Positions 54,562 to 63,838 of a DNA stretch of 64,000 bases are shown here, piece after piece. Position 1 is the stretch's first letter; the number at the start of each line of letters is the position of its first letter. The position numbers and the translations under genes were made by a program. The DNA lies in the NCBI RefSeq assembly GCF_001279695.1, contig NZ_LGDD01000235.1:1-64000 (forward strand), written 5' to 3'. The notes beneath the pieces are model-generated. The model was not told where the DNA came from and did no database searches. It was given only the letters and a program-made list of their open reading frames with translations. Source of the stretch: Streptomyces sp. WM6378. Lineage in GTDB: Bacteria; Actinomycetota; Actinomycetes; Streptomycetales; Streptomycetaceae.

Positions 54562-55160
54562 ATGCCAGCCGAACCCGCCCCCGCCTCGCTTCCGGTCGCC
54601 GCCGCGCGCCGCCGGCGGCTGCGTGCCGACCGGGCCCGGCAGCTCGCCGACCTGCTGCGCCACCAGATCCTGGCGGGCGGCTTTCCCGGCGGTGTGCTCC
54701 CCCTGGAACACACCGTCGCCGCCGACTACCGGGCGAGCCGCAACACCATGCGCCAGGCCCTGGAGATGCTGCGCGACGAGCAACTGGTCGACCGGCATCC
54801 CGGCGTCGGCACCGTGGTGGTGTGCGAGAAGTACCCGCACGGTCTGAACCGGCTCCAGGGTCTTGCCGAGACCCTGAACGAGCACGGCCGGGTCACCAAC
54901 GAGGTGCGCACCCTCGGCCCGCTCCGCGCCCCGGGCCCAGTGGCCCACCGGCTCGGCCTGCCCGAGCACAGCGACGTGCTCTGCATCGAGCGGCTGCGCC
55001 GCCTCAACGGCCTCCCGCTGTCCCTGGACCTCTCCTACCTGCCCCTGGACGTGGGCGGTGAACTGCTCGGCTGCGACCTGGAGAACACCGACGTCTTCCA
55101 TCTCCTCGAATCGCTGACCGGCGCCCCGCTCGGGCACGCCGACGTCACCCTGGAGGCCCT
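54562..55160 (+). pseudogene. GntR/UTRA-family regulator, 3' truncated
   Basis: About 200 residues are readable. The GntR winged helix (RARQLADLLRHQILAGGF, ASRNTMRQALEMLRDEQLV) and most of a UTRA effector domain (VLCIERLRRLNGLPLSLDL) are present. At about 55160, the UTRA domain ends early and sequence of an unrelated flavoprotein begins in another frame. The missing C-terminal 40-45 residues suggest a deletion fused two genes. The ATG at 54562 lacks a good ribosome site. Confidence 0.65.
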
Positions 55161-55788
55161 CAATTCTCCGCTGAACTCGCCTCCGACCGGGCCCCGGTCT
55201 ACCTCAAGCTCAGTCATCTGCCCGAGGAGACCATCGGCGCCGTCGAGGCGATCCCGCACACCACGGAGCGGCCCACTCGGGGCACCTTCCACGAGGGCCG
55301 CGGCCACGACTACCGCACCCACGACATCGAGATGCACATCTCGGAGATCGGACTGTGCGGCGGCCACTCCGCGTCCGGAGTACGCGGCGACGCGCACGCC
55401 CGCACCACCGTGCCCCGCCTGTACGCAGGCCGGCGACCTGGCCTGCGTACCGCACAACTACATGATCGGCGCGTTCGTCTTCGGGGAACTGGTGGGCGAG
55501 GACGTGGCCCAATTCCCTTGCTATGAGGGCGAGTTCCCCGTCGAACAGCTGGCCGCCGCCCACGAACTGATCTACCGGCCGCTGCGCCACCCGGACGGGC
55601 CTCCGCAGCCGCAGGTGGAGTGCAAACTGCGGAGGTTCGTCAACGACTACGTGGCGCCGCCGAAGTCCGGGACGAAGCTGTCGCTGGCGGTGGAGGCGTT
55701 CGACAGGATGCGGGTCGAGATCGAGGGGATGGGCGCCCGCACCCCGCACGAGCTGATGCGCTGCGCCGAGGTGTCGTTCATCCCGGGC
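55161..55788 (+). pseudogene. Fumarate/adenylylsulfate reductase-type flavoprotein fragment
   Basis: The middle-to-C-terminal part of an FAD flavoprotein. It reads RAPVYLKLSHLPEETIGAVE, HTTERPTRGTF, HDIEMHISEIGLCGGHSASG, then after a one-base shift at 55428 AGDLACVPHNYMIGAFVFGELVGED and onwards to MRCAEVSFI. The FAD-binding N-terminal half is gone, and the C-terminal end is replaced by unrelated sequence. So this gene has two truncations and one frameshift, and is not functional. Confidence 0.6.
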
Positions 55789-56003
55789 GACGTCCTGACC
55801 CGGCCGGGTCCCGGGCCGCCGCCGGGCCAGTACCGCGAGGGGTCCACCGCGCAGCCCCCGTGTCAGGGACACCCGGCGTCCCATTCGACCTCTACCTCTA
55901 CGTATGCCCCTGCGGCACGGCGAAGTCGTGGACCTGGTGCCGATTACATACGGAGGGCCGCAGAGCATACTGGTCGGGCCCCGATCACCTACAGAACGAC
56001 TCC

Positions 56004-57155
56004 ATGGCCAAGAACAGCACCTCCTCGACCACCGTCCCCGACACCGCGTGGCTGGGGCGCGGGCGCCACCTCGGGCCCGAGCCCGAGCGGGACGTCCGGC
56101 GCAACCTGATCGCCCTCAAGGCGGCCGGGGTGCTCGACGACTTCCTGGACCTCGACCCCGTCGAGGCGGCCCGCTCCACCGCTCTCTATCCGCGGGACGA
56201 AGCCGCCGACCCCGGCCCATCGGCCCGCCGTCTCTTCGAGGCCCGCTGGCGCGTGGCCGACGACGTCACCGTGCGCGCTCAGCTGACCACGTACGAACCC
56301 GAGGGCCGCCGCAAGGGGGACGAAGGCGTCACGTGGATCGTCGCCGCGGAGGCGGAGCGGGCGTGGGACGTGCGCTGGCCCTCGCCCGCCACCATGTTCT
56401 GGCCCGACAGCGACCAGATCGCCTGGGACCACGACACCCTGCCGGGCCTGCGCCTGCGGAGCACGAACCACCTGCCCAAGGACGACGACGAGCTGCGCCA
56501 CCTGCTGCGGGACTGCACCCGGCAGAGCTGGTTCATCCACGTCGTGGTGCACGAGGCGATGACACCGGACGCGATGGGGCAACGGCCGATCTCGACGTTC
56601 CTGCCGCCGAGCCTGCGGCACCGGGTGGTCGAGCACCGGGGCACGCCCGAGCAGGCGCAGATCGCCGACTTCGCGATGAAGCGGGAGCTGAACGTACGGA
56701 TGCCGCGCGGCGGCGCCGTCGTCCTGCCCACCACGCCCCAGAGCCCGTGGTACGAGGCCGAGCGATACACCGTCCGTACCGTCTTCCTCGACGGCTCGGA
56801 ACCCACCGAACTCCTCGACAGGATCAGGGAGTTCGCCGCCCTGCCGCAGCCGATGCCCACCGAAGCGGAGCCCGCCCTCAGGCGGCTGCGCCAGGGCTGG
56901 CACCTGCTCACCCCGGACGAGGAACTGGTACACGCCCAGGCCATGGTCGCCAAGTACGCCGAGGCCCTCGATGTCATGACCAACTCCCGCGACCTGTACC
57001 GGGAGGCCGCGGAGGCGGCGCACGCCGCGCTCGCCGAGGCGAACGGCGGCGACGGTGTGCCCCGGCTGCCCGGACCGCGGCCGGTCAAGACGGACGCCTC
57101 GCCGCTCGGCGCCCTCACGAAGGCGTTCGGCCGCTTGCGGGGGCCGAACAAGTAG
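56004..57155 (+). CDS. Unrecognised 383-residue protein
   Basis: A soluble, charged protein without signal or membrane segments. It starts MAKNSTSSTTVPD at 56004; an in-frame upstream extension (to 55875) reads a Cys pair CPCGT but has no homology support. Trp-rich segments such as AWDVRWPSPATMFWPDSDQIAW are striking. The C-terminus has a helical part and a Pro-rich linker. I cannot assign it; coding bias is strong. Confidence 0.6.
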   Translation: MAKNSTSSTTVPDTAWLGRGRHLGPEPERDVRRNLIALKAAGVLDDFLDLDPVEAARSTALYPRDEAADPGPSARRLFEARWRVADDVTVRAQLTTYEPEGRRKGDEGVTWIVAAEAERAWDVRWPSPATMFWPDSDQIAWDHDTLPGLRLRSTNHLPKDDDELRHLLRDCTRQSWFIHVVVHEAMTPDAMGQRPISTFLPPSLRHRVVEHRGTPEQAQIADFAMKRELNVRMPRGGAVVLPTTPQSPWYEAERYTVRTVFLDGSEPTELLDRIREFAALPQPMPTEAEPALRRLRQGWHLLTPDEELVHAQAMVAKYAEALDVMTNSRDLYREAAEAAHAALAEANGGDGVPRLPGPRPVKTDASPLGALTKAFGRLRGPNK

Positions 57156-57803
57156 GAAGCGTTTCGGGTTCGCGCAGCCCCGCCCACCCCTCCGGTGCGC
57201 GCCTGCTCCTTCGGGGGCGCGCCGGTCACCCTCCCCCCTTGTAAGTTTCCGGCTCCCCTCTTGTAAGTTTCCGGCCAATGACCGCACCGGATGGAACTGT
57301 TCCGCGGGATCGCCGTCGGGGGCGTGCGAGGGAGCGCCGAGTGGGCTCGGGCGGCAGGAGGCGCCGGTCCGCCGGGCGTGGGGTGTTCGGCGCCCGCGGG
57401 CGGTCGCCGGTTCGCCGGCGGGAAGGTGCATATGCCGGACGGAGTGCGTCAACTCGCCTGTTCTGCCTGGATGTTCGCCTGAGTGAATGAGCGGGGCGGG
57501 GTCGCGTTGACGCCGCGCCGCCGAGGACGATTCCGCTCCCTTTCCCTTTTGCCCCGGCAGGCGCGAGCCCTCAGAGCCGCCCCCGCTCCCGATCAAGCAA
57601 TCGGATTCTTTGCCCGGCCCTTACGGAGTCCGATTCCGGCCTCGCCGACCGAACCCTTGTGACTCCGGCGGACGCCTGGTTACGCTCCCGCTCGTTTCGC
57701 TTCCTGCACAAATTCTTCGCAACTTGACCAACTGTGGGGTGGCTGTGCGTGAACCGGAGTCCCTGGACGCACCGGGGACATCTGCGGTGTCAGCGGGGCG
57801 CCG
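57156..57803 (+). promoter_or_regulatory. Intergenic region before the second RiPP locus
   Basis: About 650 bases. It contains the tandem repeat described separately (57238-57275), then low-complexity GC-rich sequence with only short frames. A frame ending at 57807 overlaps the MFS start (ATGA) but has no clear start codon. The RiPP operon promoter is probably here. Confidence 0.4.
57238..57275 (+). repeat. Tandem direct repeat CTTGTAAGTTTCCGGC
   Basis: Two exact copies of the 16-mer (57238-57253 and 57260-57275), spaced 22 bases start-to-start, about two DNA turns. Such spacing is typical of activator or repressor half-sites on one face of DNA. The target is unclear; the RiPP operon is 530 bases downstream. 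Confidence 0.6.
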
Positions 57804-59111
57804 ATGAGCCCCGGCACCACAGCAGCCGACAAGCGGGCGGCCCGTCGGCCCGTGTCCCGTGACGTCCGGCTGTTCTGGTGCGCGAGCGCCTCCGACGCGC
57901 TCGGCACACAGGCCTCTGGTGTCGTTCTGCCGCTGCTGCTCCTCGGGCTCGGCCACTCGGCGGCCGTGGTCGGTCTCGTCGCCGGGGTGTCCACGGCCGC
58001 CGGGCTGCTCCTCGCCCCGCTCGCGGCGGTCCCCGCCGACCGGGGCGCGCGCAAACCCGTGATGTTCTGGTCCGCGACGGTCTCGGCGCTCGCCATGGCC
58101 GGCGTGACGGTGGCCGTGGCCGCGGGACGCCCGCCGCTCGCCCTGTTGCTCGGCGCGGTTCTGGTGGAGCGGTTCTCCACCGCCGTGTACGAGGCCGCCG
58201 CCGCCGGCACCGTGGCCATGATCGCCCCGCCCGCCGAATGTCCCCGCGTGGTGGCCGGTCTGTCGGCGGGCGACCAGGGCGCGCTGATCCTGGGCCCCGC
58301 GCTGGGCGGCGCGCTCTACCAAGCCGCCCGCGCCCTGCCCTTCCTCGCGGACGCCGTCTCCTACGCCGTGGCCGCCGGGTGCGTACGGGCACTGAGTTCC
58401 AACCTGCGGCCGGACCGGTGTGCCGACGCAGGGGCCGCGCCCGAGATGGGGGTGGACAGCGGCGCAACGGCTCCCGCTCCCGCGGCCCGGCGGCCACACC
58501 CCGCCCGCCGCATGCGGGAGGAGCTCGGGGCCGGGCTTGCCCTCGTCCGTACGTCACCCTTCCTCCGGCTCGTCCTGATCTGGACCGCCACCGTCAACGG
58601 CGTGATCGTCGCCCTCTACTACGGGGCCGTGTTCACCCTCCAGAAAGGCGGCCACGGCGGCGCGCCGATGGGGCTCGTCCTCGCGCTGTCCGGGGCCGCT
58701 GGGCTCGCCGGTTCGCTGGCCGCGCCGCGCATCGCGGGCCGGATCGGGGCCGCGCGGCTCCTTGTGACGGTGTCCTGGCTGCTCGTTCCGCTCGCGGCCG
58801 GGCTCGCGACCGCCGACGGGCCCTGGACGTACGGCGCGCTGTTCGGCGTGTTCTGCCTGCTGATGCCGCTGGTCGGCGTCGTGCTCCAGTCCCGCGCCCT
58901 TCAGGAGACCCCGCCCGGACTGCAGGCCCGTACCGGAGCGGTCCTCGCGAGTGCCGCGGGCGGCTCCGCCGCGCTCGCGCCGGTCCTGGCAGGGGTGTGC
59001 GTGACCCGCGTCGGGACGGCCGCGCCCGCCGTGGTCTGTGCGGTGGTCCTCGCGGCGCTGGCCTGGCGGACGACCGTCGTACGGTCCAGGCTCGCGGAGG
59101 TGACGGCATGA
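57804..59111 (+). CDS. MFS exporter of the second RiPP locus
   Basis: A 435-residue major facilitator protein with 12 helices. It opens with a cytoplasmic basic stretch, then DVRLFWCASASDALGTQASG, common in MFS exporters of peptide loci. Its stop overlaps the peptidase start (ATGA). Probably exports the mature peptide. Confidence 0.82.
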   Translation: MSPGTTAADKRAARRPVSRDVRLFWCASASDALGTQASGVVLPLLLLGLGHSAAVVGLVAGVSTAAGLLLAPLAAVPADRGARKPVMFWSATVSALAMAGVTVAVAAGRPPLALLLGAVLVERFSTAVYEAAAAGTVAMIAPPAECPRVVAGLSAGDQGALILGPALGGALYQAARALPFLADAVSYAVAAGCVRALSSNLRPDRCADAGAAPEMGVDSGATAPAPAARRPHPARRMREELGAGLALVRTSPFLRLVLIWTATVNGVIVALYYGAVFTLQKGGHGGAPMGLVLALSGAAGLAGSLAAPRIAGRIGAARLLVTVSWLLVPLAAGLATADGPWTYGALFGVFCLLMPLVGVVLQSRALQETPPGLQARTGAVLASAAGGSAALAPVLAGVCVTRVGTAAPAVVCAVVLAALAWRTTVVRSRLAEVTA

Positions 59112-60985
59112 CGGGCCGCTACCAGGTGTACCGGGCCGCACTGCCCGAGGTGTGCGCCGCGGATCCCACCAGGATGGTGTTCACCGGCGACGCCAACGGC
59201 CGCTGCGAGGTGTTCACTTGGGACGCCGCCACGCGCAGGTCCCGCCAGGTCACCGACCGCCCGCACGGCACCCTGCACGGCGCGATAGACCGCGACGCCC
59301 ACGTGTGGTGGTTCGACGAGGACGAACACGGCACCGGACGCTGGCGGTTCCAGCCGTTCGAGGGCGGCCCGGACCGGCCGGGCCTGGTGGGCGTGCCCGA
59401 GGGCGAGCCGCGCGGCCTCGCCGTCGGTGACGACGCGTGCGTCGCCATGGGGCTCGGGGACGCACGGTCGACCGCCGTCCACCTCGGCCCGCGCGGGGGC
59501 GCCGCCCGCGAGGTGACGCGCGTCGACGGGCACGCCACCCTGTCCGGGATCACCCCCGACGGCCGCCTCCTCGCGCTCAGCGGCGCGGCCGGCTCGGCGC
59601 GGGCCGTGACCGTCCTCGCCGACGACGGCACCATCTGCGCGGTACTGACCGGGGACGAGGCAGGCGGCCGGCTCTGGGCGCTGGGCTTCGCACCCGTCTC
59701 CGACCGTGCCGAGCTGCTGCTCGTTCGCGAGTCCAACAACCGTTATTCACTTGCCAGTTGGAGACCGGAGACAGGAGTCGTCACGCACTCCTGGTGCGCC
59801 TTCGACACCGAGATCACCGCCCGCTGGCACCCTGACGGCCGCTCCCTCCTGGTCCGCCAGGACCGGCACGGCCGCAGCACCCTGCACCGCGTGCGCCTGA
59901 CGGAGCGCACCGCCGAACCCGTACCGACCCCGCGCGGGACGCTGCTGGACGCCGCGCCCCGTGCCGGATCCGATGTGCACTACCTCTGGACGGACACGGC
60001 GACGCCGCCCCGCATGGCCTCCACCGCGGACACCCCGCTGCCTCCCACGTACGGCATCGCGGGCCAAGTGCCCGGAGAACACCGGGAGTTGTGGACGCCG
60101 GGACCGGACGGCCCGGTGCACTCGCTACTCAGCCTGCCCGAGGGGCGCAAGGGTGCGGTGCCCGCGGTGTTCCTGGTGCACGGCGGGCCCGCCGACCACG
60201 ACCGGGACGCCTACGACGGGGTGGTGCACTCGCTGGTCGCCTCCGGGTTCGCCGTCGTACGCGTCAACTACCGCGGCTCCACCGGATACGGGCCGCGCTG
60301 GCGGCGCTCGTTCGGCCAAGGCGTCGGGCTCACCCAGGTCGAGGACCTGATCGCGGTCCGCGCCGACCTCGCCGCCCGCGGCGTCGTCCGCGCCGACGCG
60401 GTCGGGCTGTGGGGCACCTCCTGGGGCGGCTACCTGGTGCTGCTCGCCCTCGGCGTGAATCCCGGGCTGTGGCAGGCGGGGGTCGCAGTCAAACCCGTCG
60501 CGGACTGCGCGGCCGCCCACCGCACCACCACCCCGGCCCTGCGCGCGCTCGACGAGCGACTGTTCGGCGGCACCCCCGACGAGGTGCCCGAACGGTACGA
60601 GCGGAGCTCACCCCTGCACTACGCGGCCGCGGTCCAAGCGCCCCTCCTCGTCGCCGCCGCGACCCGCGATGCCAAGTGCCCGCCCGGCCAAGTGCGCGAC
60701 TACCTCACTGCCCTCCAACACGCGGGCGTACGGCACGAGTCGATGTGGCTCGACACGGGCCACGACGGCTACGAGGCCGACGACCACGTCGCCGTCCTGC
60801 GCCGCGCCGTGGTCTTCCTCGACCGCGAACTGCGCGGACGGCCCCGCACCACCCCCCGAACGCCCCGCTCCGACCGGACCGGGGATTCCGGACGGGCGCG
60901 CTCAGCGGCGCCCGCCGGAACAGGCACAGGCACCACCCACACAGAGAGGAGTTCCGGCCATGCAGAAGGACATCATCCACAATGA
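59108..60985 (+). CDS. S9-family prolyl-oligopeptidase-like protease
   Basis: A 625-residue protein. The N-terminal half is a beta-propeller and the C-terminal half an alpha/beta hydrolase: FLVHGGP, the nucleophile Ser438 in GTSWGGYL, a later Asp (ATRDAKCPPGQ) and His (DTGHDGYE). The propeller limits access to short peptides, fitting leader removal. The last 26 bases overlap the precursor gene, and its Thr/Gly-rich tail is dispensable-looking. Confidence 0.85.
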   Translation: MTGRYQVYRAALPEVCAADPTRMVFTGDANGRCEVFTWDAATRRSRQVTDRPHGTLHGAIDRDAHVWWFDEDEHGTGRWRFQPFEGGPDRPGLVGVPEGEPRGLAVGDDACVAMGLGDARSTAVHLGPRGGAAREVTRVDGHATLSGITPDGRLLALSGAAGSARAVTVLADDGTICAVLTGDEAGGRLWALGFAPVSDRAELLLVRESNNRYSLASWRPETGVVTHSWCAFDTEITARWHPDGRSLLVRQDRHGRSTLHRVRLTERTAEPVPTPRGTLLDAAPRAGSDVHYLWTDTATPPRMASTADTPLPPTYGIAGQVPGEHRELWTPGPDGPVHSLLSLPEGRKGAVPAVFLVHGGPADHDRDAYDGVVHSLVASGFAVVRVNYRGSTGYGPRWRRSFGQGVGLTQVEDLIAVRADLAARGVVRADAVGLWGTSWGGYLVLLALGVNPGLWQAGVAVKPVADCAAAHRTTTPALRALDERLFGGTPDEVPERYERSSPLHYAAAVQAPLLVAAATRDAKCPPGQVRDYLTALQHAGVRHESMWLDTGHDGYEADDHVAVLRRAVVFLDRELRGRPRTTPRTPRSDRTGDSGRARSAAPAGTGTGTTHTERSSGHAEGHHPQ

Positions 60986-61079
60986 CCCGCTCGCGGGTGA
61001 CGAGGAGAACCGCAAGCCGAGCGTCGGCGTGACCATCAAGGTTCCGTTCCGCAACGCCGAGGACGGCGAAGAGGACTGA
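60960..61079 (+). CDS. RiPP precursor peptide of the radical SAM locus
   Basis: A 39-residue peptide. GAGAGGAG lies nine bases before its ATG. An acidic leader (MQKDIIHNDPLAGDEEN) leads to a Lys/Pro/Val section (KPSVGVTIKVPFRN) and an acidic end (AEDGEED). VGVTIKVPF is the likely modified core. It sits between an S9 peptidase and a B12-type radical SAM enzyme, the normal place for such precursors. No database comparison was made. Confidence 0.72.
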   Translation: MQKDIIHNDPLAGDEENRKPSVGVTIKVPFRNAEDGEED

Positions 61080-61086
61080 CCCTCGC

Positions 61087-61118
61087 GGCCGGCCCGGCGG
61101 TCCGCCGCCGGGCCGGCC
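61087..61118 (+). terminator. Perfect 14-bp hairpin after the precursor
   Basis: GGCCGGCCCGGCGG and CCGCCGGGCCGGCC enclose the loop TCCG, eight bases after the precursor stop. No T-run follows. It should attenuate transcription into the radical SAM gene and stabilise precursor mRNA. Confidence 0.7.
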
Positions 61119-61187
61119 GGCACCACCCACCCGCCGGCCCCCCGGGCCTTACTTCCGTCACGTCTCCGCACCTCCCGAGGAGCCGAC

Positions 61188-63125
61188 ATGCGTGTCCTGC
61201 TGGTCAATATGCCCTGGTCGCCGATCGACCTTCCCTCGCTGGCCCTGGGAATCCTGAAACGCAGCGTGGACGAAGGCGTGCCCGGCGCCCGCGCCGAGAT
61301 CCTGCACGCCAATCTCGAATTTACCGACTGGATCACCGAACGTACGGAATTCACCGCCGACGACTACGAGTACTACGCGCTCTCCTCCTATTTCATGGGC
61401 TGTGGCGACTGGGTGTTCTCCTCCGCCCTCTACGACGACCCCACCTGGCGGGACGAGGAGTTCGCGGCCGCGATGAAGGGCAAATTGCGGAAGTCGCGGC
61501 TGCACATGTCACAGGAACTGCACCGCCAGGTACCGGAGTTCGTGGAGATGATCGCCCGGCGGATCGTCGAGTACGCACCGGACGTCGTCGGCTTCACCTC
61601 CACCTTCCAGCAGAACACCGCGGCCCTCGCCGCCGCCAAGCACGTCAAGCGGCTCGCCCCGCACATCGTGACCGTCATGGGCGGCGCCAACTGCGACGGC
61701 GAGCAGGGCGAGGCCGTCCACCGCAACTTCCCGTTTGTGGACCATGTGATCCGCGGCGAGGGAGAGTCCGCCTTCCCGCAGCTCCTGACCGCGATCGGTG
61801 AAGGCGCCCGGGGCGAGGCGCTCAACGGAGTGCCGGGCCTGTGCCACCGCGACGCCGAGGGCAGGAGCATCGTCAACCCGATGGCCACGAGCCCGCTGCC
61901 GCCGGCCACCATCCTGGCCCCCGACTACAGCGGTTACTTCGAGCGCCTCGCCGCTTCCGTGGCCCGCAACTGGGTCGAGCCCAAGCTCGTCGTCGAGGGC
62001 GCCCGCGGCTGCTGGTGGGGCGAGAAGCACCACTGCACGTTCTGCGGCCTCAACGGCTCGTTCATGCAGTTCCGCTCCAAGAGCCCCGACACGTTCTTCG
62101 AAGAGATCATGGAGCTGGCCCGGCGCCACCGGGTGCTCGACATGTACCTCGTCGACAACATCCTCGACATGGGCTACCTCACCACGGTGCTGCCGCGCAT
62201 CATGGAGAGCGGCTACGACCTGCGGATGCACATCGAGATCAAGGCCAACATGCGCCGCAGCCAGCTGCGTACGCTCGCCGAAGCCGGACTCATCTACGTA
62301 CAGCCGGGCATCGAGAGCCTCAACAACCGGGTGCTCGACCTGATGGACAAGGGCGTCAGCGGCTGCCAGAACGTCCGCATGCTCCGCGACGGCGCCGAGA
62401 CCGGTCTCTCCGTCGCCTGGAACTACCTGCACGGCTTCCCCGGCGAGACCGCCGAGGACTACGACCCGGTCATCGCCCAGATCGCCGCCCTGGAGCACCT
62501 CGACCCACCCGTCGACCTCTCCGCACGCATCGCGATCGAGCGGTTCAGCCCCTACTTCAACCGCCCCGAACTGGGCTTCGACGGACTGCGCCCCGAGGCG
62601 CACTACCGCTTCACCTACGACCTGCCGGAGTCGGAGCTCTACGACCTCGCGTACGTCTTCGAGGCCCCGCAGCGCGGCATCACCGAGCCCACCGTCACCG
62701 CGCTGAACAACGCGCTCGACGCCTGGAAGAAGCACCACGCGGATGCCCGGCTCACCCACACCGACCTGGGCGACCGCATCGTCCTGGTCAGCAGGCGGCG
62801 CACCTTCGCCTGGCGCGCGATGGAGCTGACCGACCCGTTCGAACTGGTCGCCTTCCGCCTCCTCGACCAGCCGCACACGGCCGCCGCGCTGACCCGCAAG
62901 GCCGCGGCCCGCGCCAAGGGCGCCGCGCGCGAGGAGCACGAGGTGCAGCAACTACTCGACAGCTGGCTGGAGTTGGGCCTGGTCTTCACCGACGGCGGCC
63001 AGTACGTCCACATCGCGCCCTCGGCCGTCAACGAGGACCTGCTGCGCCTGGACTTCATGCGCCACGCGCAGGCCGCGCTCGACGCCGCCGAACAGTCCGG
63101 CAGGCCCGAGCCCGTGAGCGTCTGA
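61188..63125 (+). CDS. B12-type radical SAM RiPP maturase
   Basis: A 645-residue enzyme. The N-terminal third is a cobalamin-binding-like domain (VLLVNMPWSPIDLPSLALG). The radical SAM cluster motif is C-x7-C-x2-C at residues 275-286 (CWWGEKHHCTFC), typical of ribosomal peptide maturation radical SAM protein 1. GVSGCQNVRMLR and a C-terminal helical domain follow. It probably C-methylates or otherwise modifies the upstream precursor. AGGAG near 61177 serves the ATG at 61188. Confidence 0.88.
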   Translation: MRVLLVNMPWSPIDLPSLALGILKRSVDEGVPGARAEILHANLEFTDWITERTEFTADDYEYYALSSYFMGCGDWVFSSALYDDPTWRDEEFAAAMKGKLRKSRLHMSQELHRQVPEFVEMIARRIVEYAPDVVGFTSTFQQNTAALAAAKHVKRLAPHIVTVMGGANCDGEQGEAVHRNFPFVDHVIRGEGESAFPQLLTAIGEGARGEALNGVPGLCHRDAEGRSIVNPMATSPLPPATILAPDYSGYFERLAASVARNWVEPKLVVEGARGCWWGEKHHCTFCGLNGSFMQFRSKSPDTFFEEIMELARRHRVLDMYLVDNILDMGYLTTVLPRIMESGYDLRMHIEIKANMRRSQLRTLAEAGLIYVQPGIESLNNRVLDLMDKGVSGCQNVRMLRDGAETGLSVAWNYLHGFPGETAEDYDPVIAQIAALEHLDPPVDLSARIAIERFSPYFNRPELGFDGLRPEAHYRFTYDLPESELYDLAYVFEAPQRGITEPTVTALNNALDAWKKHHADARLTHTDLGDRIVLVSRRRTFAWRAMELTDPFELVAFRLLDQPHTAAALTRKAAARAKGAAREEHEVQQLLDSWLELGLVFTDGGQYVHIAPSAVNEDLLRLDFMRHAQAALDAAEQSGRPEPVSV

Positions 63126-63169
63126 ATCCGCGCGTGTCCGACTCAGTACCAGCAGGAGGAGCAAGGCCG

Positions 63170-63838
63170 ATGACCACCGCCCTCACCACCGCCACCGAGG
63201 CCCTCACGGTCGCCGCCTGGCGCGACTACGACCCCGACGCCTGCGCCCTGCCCGGGATGTGCCTGGGAGAGGTGGAACTGACCGGGCCCATGGGCGAGGA
63301 GAGCGACCGACTGTGGGAGCTGGGCGCACGTCGCGTCCGCCTGCCCGAGCCCGTCGACCTCAACGACCCGCGAACAGCGGACCGCGCCGTACGCGCCCTG
63401 AGCCTCGTGCGGGATCTGACGGCCCGGGCCGTCCTGGTCGAGTGGAAGCTGCGGCTCGACCCGACGGCGGCCGACGGCACCTGGCGGATCCTCAGCCACC
63501 TCCAGCCGCCGCAGCGCCTGGCGGGACCCGCCGACGCGGCCGGCGACCTGCGCCGGTGGCGCGACGGGCACTACCTCTGCAAGTGCCTGTGGCGGCAGGG
63601 CCCGGGCTTCGTCCAGATCCGCGACCGCCGCTGGGGCGACCTGCGCCGCTTCACCGCCGATGAGCCCGAATACCAGCAGGTCATCGAGACCTTGGCCTAC
63701 GGCGCACCCACCACATCGGTACCCCCCGCGGTCCTCGCCGACTTCGTGGAGGAGCGCCTGGTCCTGGAGGTGGGCGAGCTCGCGTGGTGGCTGCCGTACC
63801 GGGTGAACCGCTGGATCCAGGAGGCCATGGCGATCTGA
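63170..63838 (+). CDS. DUF5825 family protein
   Basis: A 222-residue soluble protein. WKLRLDP, HYLCKCLWRQGPGFVQIRDRR and an acidic C-terminal half identify the DUF5825 family, which accompanies this type of radical SAM maturase. Its role is unknown; peptide binding is one idea. AGGAGGAGCAAGG lies just before the ATG at 63170. It ends the locus. Confidence 0.78.
   Translation: MTTALTTATEALTVAAWRDYDPDACALPGMCLGEVELTGPMGEESDRLWELGARRVRLPEPVDLNDPRTADRAVRALSLVRDLTARAVLVEWKLRLDPTAADGTWRILSHLQPPQRLAGPADAAGDLRRWRDGHYLCKCLWRQGPGFVQIRDRRWGDLRRFTADEPEYQQVIETLAYGAPTTSVPPAVLADFVEERLVLEVGELAWWLPYRVNRWIQEAMAI

Noticed and set aside
57190..57240. Pyrimidine-rich run as a rho-independent terminator tail
   Set aside because: No stable stem with a suitable loop was found immediately ahead of it.
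57278..57490. 70-residue Arg-rich frame just after the tandem repeat
   Set aside because: Low-complexity Arg/Gly content typical of non-coding high-GC DNA read in the wrong frame.
57610..57807. Small plus-strand frame overlapping the MFS start by ATGA
   Set aside because: No ribosome site for any of its starts and no coding bias; the overlap is probably chance.
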